A stretch of 53,878 nt of DNA from Symsagittifera roscoffensis. Taxonomy: Eukaryota; Xenacoelomorpha; Acoela; Convolutidae. The first letter of the stretch is position 1, and each line of letters begins with the position of its first letter. Positions 27,526 to 39,574 of this stretch are shown here, one piece after another. The position numbers and the translations under genes were made by a program. A model generated the notes under the pieces. That model did no database searches, was not told the DNA's origin, and was given only the letters and a program-made list of their open reading frames with translations. The stretch is taken from the NCBI RefSeq assembly GCF_963678635.1, contig NW_026970680.1:1-53878 (forward strand), written 5' to 3'.

Positions 27526-29879
27526 TTATAAATTACCAATGATAAAATGAAAAATATTGTAAGGGTCGAACGGGTTTTCAACCGGAGGAAGCCACGGATC
27601 GTCGTTTCTTTGTCGGTACCCGGGGAAATATAGGCGGAAGGGAAACTCCGAGGTGTCATAATGCGGACGATACATACTAGGACTTACGGGCTGCATCGTT
27701 CGGCGGATGAACGGTGAAAAATGAGTAACTTTCGCAAAATAGCTTCCATCATTACATTGGTTCTGGCAATCTTTGAACGTCTGCTTGCTTTCAAAGTAAG
27801 TCGCCACTCCGTATAAGCAAACAGGAAGGCTGCCTTGCGTACAAGGGTCAATTAAGTATAAAGGGTTTCCGTAGTCTTTGAAACAAATATTTGACCCCTG
27901 TGAGACCCTATATGTACAAACTACATCTTCGCGACACTTTTTCACCTGTTTCAAACCCATGTTGCGAATCGAAAATGGTTTGTCAAGTTTACTTTCGAGA
28001 AAGTGCGCCTCTTGAAGTGTTTTCGGGTAATTTGGGTCGGTGTTGCCGGAAGTTGAGCCCATTCCGCATGTTGCTAGCGTCGTGCCGTGATCCACTTCCT
28101 CGTTGCAAATTGGCAGGGTTCGATTTCGTTCTCGGATGGGTTTGAAGAGTTGCAGTAAGACAATATTGTTACCAGGCTTAGGACGATAATATGCCCTGAA
28201 AAAAAAACTAACAAGGCTAACTTCTGCTTAAATAAAACTTCATTTGGCATTGGAAAAATAATACTCAAAGACTGCAGGCCAATATTTTGCAAAATTCAGC
28301 TAAAACTGTCCTTTTTTGGATCGTTTTGAATTTAAATTTTGAATTTTCGATGCGCTTCCCCCTTGTCTCAAAATTAGTGTACGCTGCTTGACCTTCCACT
28401 CGTCTTTAGAAACTTTTAGGGTTGTTCGACCAAAAACGGTTAAGTTATTTTTATAAACGTTGTTTACAAAAAGACTTTACGTCTTTTTAAAAAGTTGCTA
28501 CTTTCGGTAACATGATTCATGATTACATAGCAGTGGATGGACCAAGGAAGTGAAAGCGAGGTCCCCCCCTCAAAAAAACCACCGTTAATGACCACCTCAT
28601 TTGGTAGCCCAGATCCAAACGACTGGGATCAGCAGCCTTAAGATCTTTACATAATTACAAGAGAAATGAAAAGTGCATTTTTGGATAATTGCTTGCAAAA
28701 ATTTGGTCATATTTAAGCAGGCCCATCTTCAGACCAAATCAGACCCACAGTTTTTCCTTAAGTGATCTGAGTTCCAGTTCTAGTATAAATTGGCTTTGAG
28801 AAGAAGCCCAGTTTATCGGTCAAAACCAAAAGATTTCAAAACTGCAGAATATAAATATTTTTCTACTAATTTGTCTACGGAGATTGTTTGGATATCGCGG
28901 AAATTAATTTGGATTGACCAAAAAATAAATAAAATGGTGAAAATTGAGCCGCCTCTGATTGCGAAACTTGTATCGAAAAAGTTAAATTACTCACGCAGAC
29001 GGTTCATAGACGTTTTTGACGAAGTACTTGAATCACTATTGACCTCGGTCCCAAATCTAAAACACCAAAGCTAAATATAGGCCAGTGGTTGCGTCTTCGT
29101 CATTCAATCAAAAGGTCAGATGTTCGAGGCGTTATATAATCTGTGCTCGTTGCTAAAGGGTGAGAAAATGATGCACAGCACAGAAAAATACCCAAAACTT
29201 TGCATGTAGTTCTAAGCGAGGGGCACAGCAGCGTTTCGTCCCTCTTTGAAGGGGAGAATAAGCCAAAAAACGCAATTAATTGGTCAAAACTTTCCAAAAA
29301 AGTCCCAAAACTGCATTTATACATGTTTTTTTTTTCAAAAGTTTGCCTGCGGTGCACAAAATTTTGTCAAAATAGGATTTTTATAGTGTTCTGAAAGCGC
29401 TCGGAAAATAACATTGATCGATCTAACAAAGACAAAAATTCCCGAAATATATTTTTTTGACAAATCCGCACCCCTCCCCCGCTCGTCTTAGGTCTTTATA
29501 GGCTTTTAGGGGAGATCAAAAACTCAAATTTATCATCCTGAAAAGTTCGTCAAACCACGCCGCTTGAAGATTTTTGCGCACAAAAATCGATTAAGAAAAA
29601 GTAAATGGGCTAACTTGATATACAACGGGCAGCCGTGATGATAAAATATTGCTGTATAATTGTTCCTCCACAGATGAAATCATTCGTTACTGAGTCATGA
29701 ATTTCCACGTAAAAAGGTCTGTCAACAGCCGGCAGTCCATTGATTATATTTGAAACTATAGGTTCTTTTCTTGGAAGCTTAGAGTTAGGAGCAATTTCCC
29801 CGTTACAATTTCGGCGAATGCATATAAATAGTACAAGGAATAGAAAAAGATTTGAACTTTGAACAATCATGATGACCAT
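27526..29879 (-). CDS. secreted trypsin-fold serine protease homologue lacking the catalytic triad
   Basis: Exon 1 (29625-29879) starts at ATG 29877-29879 and encodes a signal peptide, an INGLPAVDRPFYVEI activation-site-like start, CGGTII and ITAARC, where trypsins have TAAHC. The last exon (27526-28195, acceptor TTTTTTTTCAG) encodes PGNNIVLLQL, where trypsins have NDIALL, then ATCGMGSTSG, and ICFKDYGNPLY, where the motif is GDSGGPL. His, Asp and Ser are thus Arg, Asn and Tyr. A candidate middle exon is 28995-29056 (donor GTGAGT), but joining all three leaves one extra base, so it is frameshifted or mis-placed. A C-terminal tail of about 50 residues follows the domain (PWLPPVENPFDPYN). It cannot be an active protease. 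It could be a non-enzymatic immune or matrix factor, or a decaying gene. It ends at the TGA-side frame limit 27526. Confidence 0.72.
29130..29240. repeat. dispersed repeat related to the 47.6 kb duplication
   Basis: Contains GTGCTCGTTGCT, AGGGTGA, TTGCATGTAGTTCT and GGGGCACA.CAGCG in the same order as the 198-bp units at 47633-48008, with clear divergence. Function unknown. Confidence 0.6.
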
Positions 29880-32055
29880 AAAATATATCGAAACTTTTGA
29901 AAAATTATTAGGTTTATATTTTTTGAAGGATTACTAGATTATAATTTCAATGTAATTTATAATATTTCTTTTAAACACAGGTGAACAGATTTTGATCGAT
30001 CTTGAAACAAACAAGCAAATAAAAATTGACCTCGAAAGTTGTTGATTCCAACAATGATCTGTTTTTAAGACAAGGATCATCTCATGCATTGTTTTTTTTT
30101 CTGAAATTAATATTGCATTCGTATATATATAAGAAATCTCCTGCTATAACCAATTAACTTATCACATACTTTTCCTCAAAACGCATTTTGTTAATTGGAT
30201 ATACAGCGAGTAATTCGAATGGGCAAAACTTGAAAATTTCAAATAACCATTTTTGATAAACGATTGGAGAAAATCTATGTTTCAAAAGTGCCATAATGTT
30301 TTCCGAAGTTGTTTAAGGTGCTTCCCAGCGCTGATTCATCGATGAAACATCGCTAATGCTTCTCTGAAGCAACATTGTTCTGTAGTTTTTTCTAGCTACC
30401 AATGGCAATATCCAAATGTAACATTATAGGATCTTCGATGGAAATATGTTCAAATTGGAGTTTCAAAGACTCAGCGGTGCAACAGTTTGCCTGTCAGATT
30501 GTTATTTTCCGGCGATGATTCAGGGTCCGGTAGATGTTCACCAGTGTACCTTATGTGGTCTAAAAAAAATTTTAAGAATTAAGCCTAGATAATTCCAGAA
30601 TTTGATGATCAAACAGCAGTAAGCAATTAATAAACAATTAATTACGCGGGACATTTCGATTACTTTTGGTAGGTTGTGCGGTTTGAAAACATACGAAATT
30701 GGCGATTAGAGCCATCAATTGTGCACCATATTTTCATCAAATATGCATTTATCCAACTCAAAACTTTAAAAACGACCCCTTTTTGTCATTGGAAGTAAGT
30801 TACCATCAATATTCATTCCGATAACAAAATTTTAAAAAATTCGGGTCAAAAAAGTGGTCTGAATAATCCAGTCTTTATCTGGACTCAAGATCTACGAAAC
30901 AAAGATGAAACTGAATCTTCACTTACAGTATATTTATCTTTTCCTAATTGATGGAAATGGCTCATTTTGTTTCTTAACTTTTTTTGCATTCCAAACAGAT
31001 AAACTTACTTTACAGTATTTTAATTTGATCTTGACCATCTGATTTTTGCTCAAGAAAACAGAAAAACAAAACACAAAGGGATACATACAAAATAAAAACT
31101 TTCTTTTATTTTTGAAGTTTTACGCAATTTTTCAAACGATATGAATTTATAAACTTGATGAATTTTTCGAACTTTTATGTGATATGAATGTGATACAAAA
31201 TTTTGAAAATGTGTCCCTTTTTAACTAATTTTGCAACTGTTCAACCAACAACGGATGTGATTACAAAACAAACCAATTGGGCACATTTTGGATAGATTAG
31301 GAAGTCTTTGGCTTGGCAGAGACGTTTTTTAAAGAAAAAAAGTAGAAAAAAATGATCTTTTTCAGATTGTTGAGGTTTTCCAGCCTAATTGTTGTGATAA
31401 ACGTTTAAATGGTTTCAGATGCAAAATGAAGATTGACTACTTTTTCAAATCTTGCCGCACCAAAGAGATCAGAGAGGTACTTTGCTGAAAAAAAACTTGA
31501 AAGGGAGATGATGAAATATCGAAATTACAGGACACAGTTGCTCAACTTTGGGTCGATTTCGAAATCAGAAACATTTTTCTCCAAAGGTGCTTTTCAATTT
31601 GATAACGCACCCATCACAAACGGCAATAATCATCCACAAGAGCTACAATTGTGGGACTTTCTAAAGAAATACTTTTAACAGAATTTGTTTTTTTTTTAAT
31701 TTTAAAACGTATCATCTTTTTAGAGCGTGGTAAGATGGTGTATGCCAAGATGCGATTATCAGGTGCGTATATTTTTGAAAAAAAAGGGGAAAAAAGCAAA
31801 AATCCTCATTAGCCAGACTTCACCAACTATACAAAAACGATATTTTCATTGAGGAACGGTGGTCAGAAGTTGATCTGGCTCTGAATCTATATGCTGAATT
31901 GCATTGGCTGACTAGTATCATTGGGAACTCACAGGTTTGAGTCTGCCAAAAAAATCCCAAAACTTTTGCACATTGCCATTTTAACGACTTTTTTCAGCGC
32001 TTTCGTTTTCGTATCATCAATAATTTTTTGGTTGTTCACATCTACATTGTTCTAA
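29880..32055. other. AT-rich stretch with no supported gene
   Basis: I see no coding exon with matching splice sites. The plus-strand ORF at 31433-31678 starts at a non-ATG codon and is isolated. It may be an eroded part of the reverse transcriptase remnant that follows, but no RT motif is visible in it. Confidence 0.4.
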
Positions 32056-32059
32056 ACCA

Positions 32060-32890
32060 GATATTTCAGCTGATATGAGATACTTGGATGAGTTTTGTTA
32101 CAAAAACGAACTATCGTTCAATTCAACTAAGTTAAAAGCTTCTGTATTTTGGCAAACATGGCGTATGATAGTTTTCTTTTGGGTAAGTCTAACACTACGC
32201 CTGACGATAATTACAAAAAATAGGAGTTTTGGTCGACCCAAAGCTTAATTTACAAGAGCATAAACGTTCTGTTCGCAAAACACTAGCTAGGTTTGTTAAT
32301 AAAAGCTATGAGGGACGTTGAATTTTCTCAAAATTTTACTTTTTGATTTTTACATTGCTTATGCTGCACCAATTGTTTCAAACAGACTGCTTGTTTATGG
32401 TCGTACCAACAAAAAAAACTTGATCATATCGCTGTTTTGCTGAAAATGGCTTTCAAAAAATGTACGATCTTTTCTTAGTCAGTTACTAAGGGAAAGAATT
32501 TCGTAAATTTAGCAAGAATCCCCAATATTTTTTCTAAACTCTGCGCAAATTAGTTTAGTTTATAATAATACTAGATAAAGAGCCCGTAATATGATACCGC
32601 CCCGTTTTCACAGCTCAAACATATGATTTCCTATAAAATCTCAAAAGCTACAGTTTTGTGATATGAAAGAGTTTGATACCAGCTGGTTAAATGAAATCAA
32701 GCCCAAATCAAAAAACTTTTGTAAAGTCTTGAAATGAAAATATTCCACTGACAGATCAGAACTGATCGATATGTTCATTTGATCATCACGTTTAAAACCC
32801 ATGTGTTTTTGCTTAAAAACGTTTCAACCTAAGGTGCGTTATTTTTAAAACACCACTGCAAGTTAGGCTGTTAAAGCCCGTATAGTGACC
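32060..32890 (+). pseudogene. remnant of a non-LTR retrotransposon reverse transcriptase
   Basis: Broken plus-strand frames retain motifs that lie C-terminal to the RT core in LINE ORF2 proteins: DMRYLDEFCYKNELSFNSTK (thumb-side 'N-x-x-K' block), IGVLVDPKLNLQEHKRSVRK (the 'LG..ID..L.W..HI' type block) and, after a frame change, FDFYIAYAAPIVSNRLLVYG. The catalytic core with the DD motif is absent and several stops and shifts interrupt the rest. It is a 5'-truncated, decayed copy. Confidence 0.7.
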
Positions 32891-33196
32891 CTGATATAGT
32901 TGTTATTCTACTCAATTTGTGTGCTATTGAAATACAATTTATCCTTCTATATCGAATATACATTTAGTTTCTATAATCCTCTTAAACTTTTTTAAAAACA
33001 TAATGCACATTTACTGAAAGTAAACTAACTTGTGTAAACTAACTAAATTACCATTTCAAAATTTTCTACGAAAACAACACATCACCAATACAATAGAATA
33101 GACAATTTATAGAATAAAATAGGCAGTTTAAAGTCGCCCAATAGTTTTCATTAGAATGTAATTTGCATTAGTCAACAATTAGGCAAATTTAAAGCA

Positions 33197-33997
33197 CTAA
33201 AACGGAACAAGTTCGTGTGAGAAGAGTAGCCATCGATTCAGATTTGCGTCCAAATTGCAGATTATGTATCGGTTGTACCACCTGAAATAAAAAGAATACC
33301 ACTTTAAAAACTATACTATTTATGTTTAGGTTATCAAGATAGCTGATAGCAGATATAAGGGAACATCTAACCATTTACAACTCCAATGAAACTATAAGAA
33401 AATATATTATGTAATATATATCAATTTTAGAGATGAATTTTCATGTAACTGGTTTCAGGGGTGCCAAAATTTTTTTCAGAGACCAAATCTAGACTTACTT
33501 TGTCAAAAAAAGAGAAATTTTTACCAGCTTGCAAAAAAAGACTGGTTTTTATCTTAATGGTTTGTTTCAAAAAAGCAAAATCTCCCGCATATTGCAGATA
33601 AAAAAACAACGAAAAAGATCGCAGATGAAGCATAAAGTTAGCCTTACAATAAAAATGAGTTTATATGGTTGATATTTACCTAATTTGATGAGATGGATTC
33701 ACTTGGCATCGTGGCATTTGGGAGGCCATACCAGATCCCATTGGACAGGTACCCACAATCCAGCAGAGTCACGTAATAGTGTCCATGACTATGGCCATTT
33801 TGTAGTGACCGTTGCAGCGCCTCATGATTCGTCTCCGGGCTGGAAACTCTGACCACTCTCCCGCTTTTTCTAGACTCAGTGTCCAGGTCGACGTCTTTCT
33901 CTCTTTTCAGCAGACTCAAAATTAGTTTCAGAAATATGATGCCGACGACAATCACAGCACATGTAATCAGAGCTGAGTATACCAAAAGATCGGACAT
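33197..33997 (-). CDS. small single-pass membrane protein (105 aa) with a possible further exon
   Basis: An ATG ORF at 33680-33997 encodes 105 residues: a hydrophobic helix at about 6-29, a basic stretch (KREKDVD), then a hydrophilic domain with GHSHGHYYVTLLDCGYL. It probably sits with a short N-terminus and a cytoplasmic tail, or the reverse; topology is uncertain. The stop TAG (33680-33682) directly abuts a good donor, GTAAAT, so an intron begins exactly at the stop. An acceptor TTTATTTCAG at 33282 opens a frame with WYNRYIICNLDANLNRW to a stop at 33197, which would need another splice phase. So either the last exon is 3' UTR or the main frame is alternatively spliced. No family recognised. 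Confidence 0.45.
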
Positions 33998-34751
33998 TTT
34001 TGAATTCAGATTATGATCCGTTTTTGTCAGTTTTTTTATTTAATTCAGGCGTGACAATTCTAGTTTTTTTTTGTTCAAGTTTTTGCAAAAGGAAAGCAGG
34101 AATATGTGACAACTGAAACTTGAAAAGACCGCAGGGAAAATGAGAGAAGTTGAAATTTATGAAAAATGAAGTTTCCCTGATTTTAATGACGATAGCGGAG
34201 ACTAATTAGTCGCCCTAATTTTTGAAACTGCAACGCGATGACAATTGGCAGCATGGTTTGTTAGGCCGAAATAAAGCTTGAAAAAACTGCGGATGGGTAA
34301 GAAGACTCAATCAATGAATTGGCGAACGATCATTTTCTTTCGATTGCCCTTTTCTTTTTTTTGCCGAAAGGGTACTAGAATTGTACATGATCTCTAGGAG
34401 ATGGGGGGATAGTTTTATAGGCGCTTGCGGAATGGAATAGTTTTGAATGAGATGAAAATAGGTTTTCTAAGTCTATAAAACATGCACATAAAGCCGAGAT
34501 TTTTGTCTTAAATAAAAAAAAAGATATTGCGAACAGTATTAAGGTGCCGCAGATGTTCAGATACAAGGGCAACTTGCTTTCCTCGAGGCAGTGGTCGCCC
34601 AATCAAAAATCTCACACATTTATTATGATTTTGGCTTTTCAAAAAAATTTTCGACACTGATATAAAATAAATTTCAGTCAATCAATGAATACATCAATCA
34701 ACTGCTAAGGTTTGCTAACGTCATTTTTGTAGCGTTTTATTGCTTTTGCTT

Positions 34752-34768
34752 GGGGGGGGGGGGGGGGG
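34752..34768 (+). repeat. 17-G homopolymer
   Basis: Uninterrupted run of 17 G in otherwise AT-rich DNA. Similar runs occur only inside the two long LTRs (18892-18908 and 23748-23765). Length may be unreliable in assembly. Confidence 0.9.
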
Positions 34769-35316
34769 TAGCACAATTGGTCATTACGGGGGGAGGGTTT
34801 ATTGATTGCTCAATTGATCATGAAGAATGGTAGAATGTAACTTTCTATGAACAAACTATCAACTTGATTTAGCAAATGATAAATAAAATAAGTGCGTTAG
34901 TGTATTCAAACTGGTTGGTACGCACAGATTCGGTTAATTGCGATAAAAAATTATTTCGACCACTTGAAGTTCGCCTTGTAAAACAGACGTAAAACAGACT
35001 TCAAAATTGCTAAGTTACTAATGCGTTCGCACAAAAGACACGCCATCTAATTTTCGCCGATGAAAAAACTTCTAGTTTTAATCAAAAATCATTTGTTTAA
35101 ATTACAAAAAAAAACAATTCCTAATTAAACGCGAGCATTCAGCTAATGCAGTCTCACAAACAAAACATGGCCATTTATGTATATTGTCCTTATATGTCAG
35201 AGAAGAAGTTTTGGCCTTAATCAAATTCAGTGTGAATTGAGTGGCAGATCATAAAGTGTAGAATTTCAAACGTGATAAAAATTGTTAAAAAAATTGCGTT
35301 AATTACCCGTTATTAC

Positions 35317-35465
35317 GTCTCAGCGGTTTGAGAGTCCTAATTGGGAGCATTCCTCATCTGCATCCGGGCGAGGTGCTACTTGCGACATAAAATCCGAGGT
35401 CAAAAAGCAACTTCGAGCCGCGCTCAAAGTCAAAGTTTCGACCCTTGGACCTCAACCTTTTTTTT
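35317..35465 (+). repeat. candidate Pol III unit (SINE-like)
   Basis: A GC-richer island holds an A-box-like GTCTCAGCGGTTTGAG at 35317-35332, a B-box-like GTTTCGACCCT at 35435-35445 (9 of 11 against the tRNA consensus by my reading, the two N positions counted as matches) and a run of eight T at 35458-35465 that could terminate Pol III. I could not fold a full tRNA cloverleaf, so a tRNA-derived SINE or a decayed tRNA is more likely than a working tRNA gene. Confidence 0.3.
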
Positions 35466-35524
35466 CTGTTATACAGTCCAGAATTACCAAGACGCTGTTG
35501 TATTGCATATTCTACACTAACTTA

Positions 35525-36300
35525 GTCCTTTTGGGATCCTAACAAAGTACATAGAACTTTAATCGAATAACGCAGTAACAAAATGCCCTGATCTTTGACT
35601 TATTGATTTTTAAGAGAAAAACAAAAAAATTGCAAATAACCAATTCATCAAGAGCTTGAAAATAGGGGTAAAACGAAGTTTGAAGTCTAGACGGCAGGTG
35701 CAGGATGAGTTTTCTCGGCCAAAGAATTGAGAAATAAATCAAATTAAAACTTCAGAATTTTTTAATACTTTTTTAATACCGAGTTGAATAATTTTTCTTT
35801 TTTATTAATTAACACTTATCTTCTTTACAAAAATAAAAACTTTTGAAAAATAAAGCGTTTTGAACTGACATAGTTAAAACTCCTGTGTTTTCTTTCAACT
35901 TATTTTTTTATAAAACTTAGCTTACGTGTAGTGCACTGCACCTAGTTTGCCATTTAAAACAGTTGTTCACCCATTTATATTTCAATCATACTTATTTAAT
36001 CAACCCTCTTAATTCACCTGTTATTTAAATTTCATTTTAACTATTGGATCTGATCGATTATTGTCTATGATAACATCTAGTTTGAGACTTAGGTTATAAT
36101 TTATTTAGTAAGAGAAACAGCAGGATCTACCAACAATCTCTTTGTTTCTTTTATTAAAATTCGTGCAAATTGAGCCGAGATCTACCCTTTGAACTAAACA
36201 AATTCTGAACAACAAAAAGATAATTTGAAATATTAGGAAACGTGCTTCTGTTAGTTAGTTTCCAACTTCAAAAAAATTAGATACAGAGGTTGTCTAGCTT
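35525..36300 (+). repeat. diverged single copy of the unit amplified at 39.6-44.0 kb
   Basis: Co-linear with about 43660-44460: GATCCTAACAAAGTAC, AAAATGCCC, the CAAATA..CATCAAGAGC block, ATTTAT..ATACT.ATT.AATCAACCCT, and TTGAGACTTAGG/TTGAGACCTCTG follow in the same order and orientation. Divergence is far greater than between the tandem units, so this is an older relative. Confidence 0.65.
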
Positions 36301-36789
36301 TAGGGCCCGCAATTTAATTGACCGCACTATTGCCAGATAGCCCTTGATAGATTTAAATTATCAATATCTTCTCTTTCTCTCATTAGTGTATGACAATTTT
36401 GTGCTAATATTATCTCAAAAATTTTTAATTCATTTTTTTATAACTACAAAAAACTAAACATAGAGAGACGTTCTCTGAACAAATGCGTTAGTTTGAACAA
36501 ATACTTTAGACAATTAAAAACATTTTCAAGTAAAATAGCTTTACTAGCATACGTTTACCAAATTATTTATATTTTATCCATTCATCAAATGTTCCGAAAG
36601 TGTTCAAAAGCTTATGTTTTTCTTATGTTTATTATCAAAAAGAAGGCGAGGGGTCCTATATTCAATTTAAAAGTAATACGAACGATTGATAAATTGTGAA
36701 ACCGTGCTTTTAAGTTATTTTCACCATTTTAATACACTCATTAGGAAAGGAATTCTCAAGTGTGTTTTTTCCAATTATTGTTTTTTGAC

Positions 36790-37800
36790 GACCTGCGCTA
36801 AAAGAATTTCACTGAACGTATGTTAATTTTAGATTAAAATTACGCTAAAATTTTACTTGTAAAAAATGTTTCAGAAAAAATTTTACTAAAACGTTACAAA
36901 ATTTAACTAAAACTAAAAACGTAAAAATAAAATTATCGTCAGAACAACCCCGATGAAGATAACTAAACCTCCAGCTAAAACAAAACTTGCTCAAATTGTT
37001 CAAAATAAGCCTAATTAAGGTAGATAAAACTCAGAACTAAACAAATTTTGCCCAATGTTGTTCAAAGTAACACAAAAAAGCAGGAAACCAAATTTTACCA
37101 AAAATTAACCAAAATAGGCCAAACGAACTAAACTAGGATTGACAAAGTCCCAGTTATTTTAAAGTTCACTCAAATTTGATTATAATCCTCGCCCAATCAA
37201 TCAATGAAAAATCAATAGTTTCACTAAAAATTTAGCAAAATTTGATAAAACTCAAATCCGTTAAAATAGGTAAATTCAAATTGAAGTGAAAATAGTCCAG
37301 TTTTGTATGAAAAAGTTTTCACAATTGTTTGAAAACGACAACGGAAAAATGATCTAAAAACAAGTCCAATTCAGTTAACCAAAACAAACTCATTCTAAAC
37401 TTGATGAAAACTCTGTCAAATTAAGCTCCTGAAAGATAACTGTAAATAAATTTTAACTACATTTAGTCTAAAATTTGTCAAATTAGACTACTCTAAAGCA
37501 AACAGATGCTTAACCCAGAAAACAATTTTTAAAAATTTTTGACAATTTGAACTGATTCAACGTTAATAATTTAAACTAAATTTAAATAAAACCAAGTCTC
37601 AGGTTATACTTTTAGATACTGATCTATGTCAAATTGGGCTCCCTTTATGTACAATAAAATTGATCCAAGCTAAAACTAGACCAAATTTGCTCAGCAAAAA
37701 TACTATTAAGTAAAACAAATGCAGTTTTTATCAAAACTTATTTCAATTTTTGTCTAATTGATCACAAAAGTTAAAGTAAAGTTAAGCAACCAACCAATGA
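36790..37800. repeat. degenerate minisatellite-like region
   Basis: A-rich DNA with many loosely repeated phrases of the type TGTCAAATTNNGCTCC (for example about 37414, 37480, 37627) alternating with ACTAAAACNAAA and CTCAAATTGTTCAAA. The period seems to be 60-75 bp but too decayed for me to define. Confidence 0.4.
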
Positions 37801-39574
37801 GAAACTTCTTTTGGCACAATTGAGTTAGAAAGAAGTTCAAAAGCTCCTAAAAACTGAAATTAATTTAAGTTTGATAGCAAAATAACGAATAAGACAACAA
37901 TATTTAAATCATGTTTCCACTTTGAAACCCCCACTTAAAGTAGCAATTCAAGTAATTAACTTTAACGGTACAAAACTAGTACTGAAAAGGCTCATACAGC
38001 TACAAATGGTTTTAGTTTTGCAGTAGGCAGTAAATTTACTGGAGCATTGTTAAGAAGTTAGAAATATTTGAAAAACAGATCAATTAAGGAATGAACTAGT
38101 TTTTTGAAAGATTTAATTTAATTGCAACATATTACTCAGTTGAGCACTATATCGCTCACTACGATAACAAGTTGTGACCCAGGTAGGTCAAAATTTTTTG
38201 TTTCAAAGCTTGAGCGATTCACCAAAATTCTCCACCAAGTTTTCTATAATTTTCAAATTATTACATTTTATTAAGACCATTAATTTTAAAATATCCACAT
38301 TTTTTGTTTGTTTTGCGTTTCTCTTGGTAATTTTTTTAAATTACCTGGAACAATTCAAATTTGGGTGAGCAGATATACCTGAAAAATACAAAACCAAAAA
38401 ATTCATTTCCTGTATTTTTCTAAATCATAATTCAATCAACGGAAGTTGTAGCGCTAGCTTACTACAAATTATTTGCGATGAAATAATCAAAGTTAAACTG
38501 TGAAAGGCCAGGAATTCAAATCGAATTAGGTTTTGAGTTATTTTAATTTCTAATTTTTTTTTGACTTAATTGACTTAATTGACTGGACTTAAATGGCAAT
38601 TGTTTGACATAAAAATTCAGCACCGAGTTCGCAGAAAAATGTTTTTCCCAATTGCGCTAAAAAAAGCACCACAAATTTGGTTTGAAATCTTTGATGTATC
38701 AACTAACTTGCCAACGTAAAATGCAGCCAGTCATTTGAGGCAATAAGTTTTCTGGTCGTTGGCTTCTTCTTAGTACACATAAAGGAACTAATAGGTTGAT
38801 TTTGAAACTCGCTTAGGCACAAAACTTCAAACAACAAACTAGCAAATTAACCTTTAAAAGGAAAATTTAATCTCCCAAAAATTTTCAAAATGCTTCAATC
38901 AAACATTAGTTTGGTTAAAAAATTGAGCAAACTATATTTTGATCCAACACACCGTAAGCTTTTTTGTCTTTTTTTGTTGATGCTATTTGTAGCTTTAATA
39001 AATGGTACCATTAACTAACGAACAACTAAAACAAATAAGTGCATGTATTTTTCAAGACTCTAATGATACTTGCTCCTCAGCAAGGCGGACTAATTCATTA
39101 TTTTTCCGCAAATGGTTATGAACGTGCATATACGTCAATTCAAATAATAAAAATTTTGGATTTAATTGACTATTAAGCTTTCATCTTTTACTCTGCTTAA
39201 ATACTTGCAAATTTGATAATGTTTAATTTAATCGAAAATCACCGAAACTTACTGAAATTGCTTTAAAAAATTTAAAAATTAATTATAATAAACATTTATT
39301 CTCCGATAATAAAAAAACACTTGCTATCAGTGCTACAAATCATTTCATTACTATAGGATAAACTTCATCGTAATGGCTGCCAAGGTTATCATTCAGAAGC
39401 TAAAATTGATAGCTCATTAAAGTGACACATACCGAGAAGTATTCGAAATACTTTTTGCTTGGGATAATGCTTTGCCTGGTAAAGTATTTCAGTTTCGTTC
39501 TTGATTAAAACATCCAAATCGGAGTCGATTGAGTGTTTGTTAGTGTTAACATGATTTATACTTTCTCCGATCAA
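37801..39574. other. AT-rich stretch with no supported gene
   Basis: No exon, RNA gene or strong repeat recognised. Short ORFs at 38174 and 39389 lack splice context and look random. Confidence 0.4.

Noticed and set aside
28790-29074. 94-codon plus-strand ORF
   Set aside because: Non-ATG start, no recognisable domain, and it overlaps the candidate middle exon of the protease homologue on the other strand.
31925-31945. B-box-like GGTTTGAGTCTGCC suggesting a tRNA
   Set aside because: No matching A-box or cloverleaf around it.
34375-34602. 75-codon minus-strand ORF with one hydrophobic helix
   Set aside because: Begins at TTG, has a TGA directly upstream and no splice acceptor. Possibly an eroded exon but not supportable.
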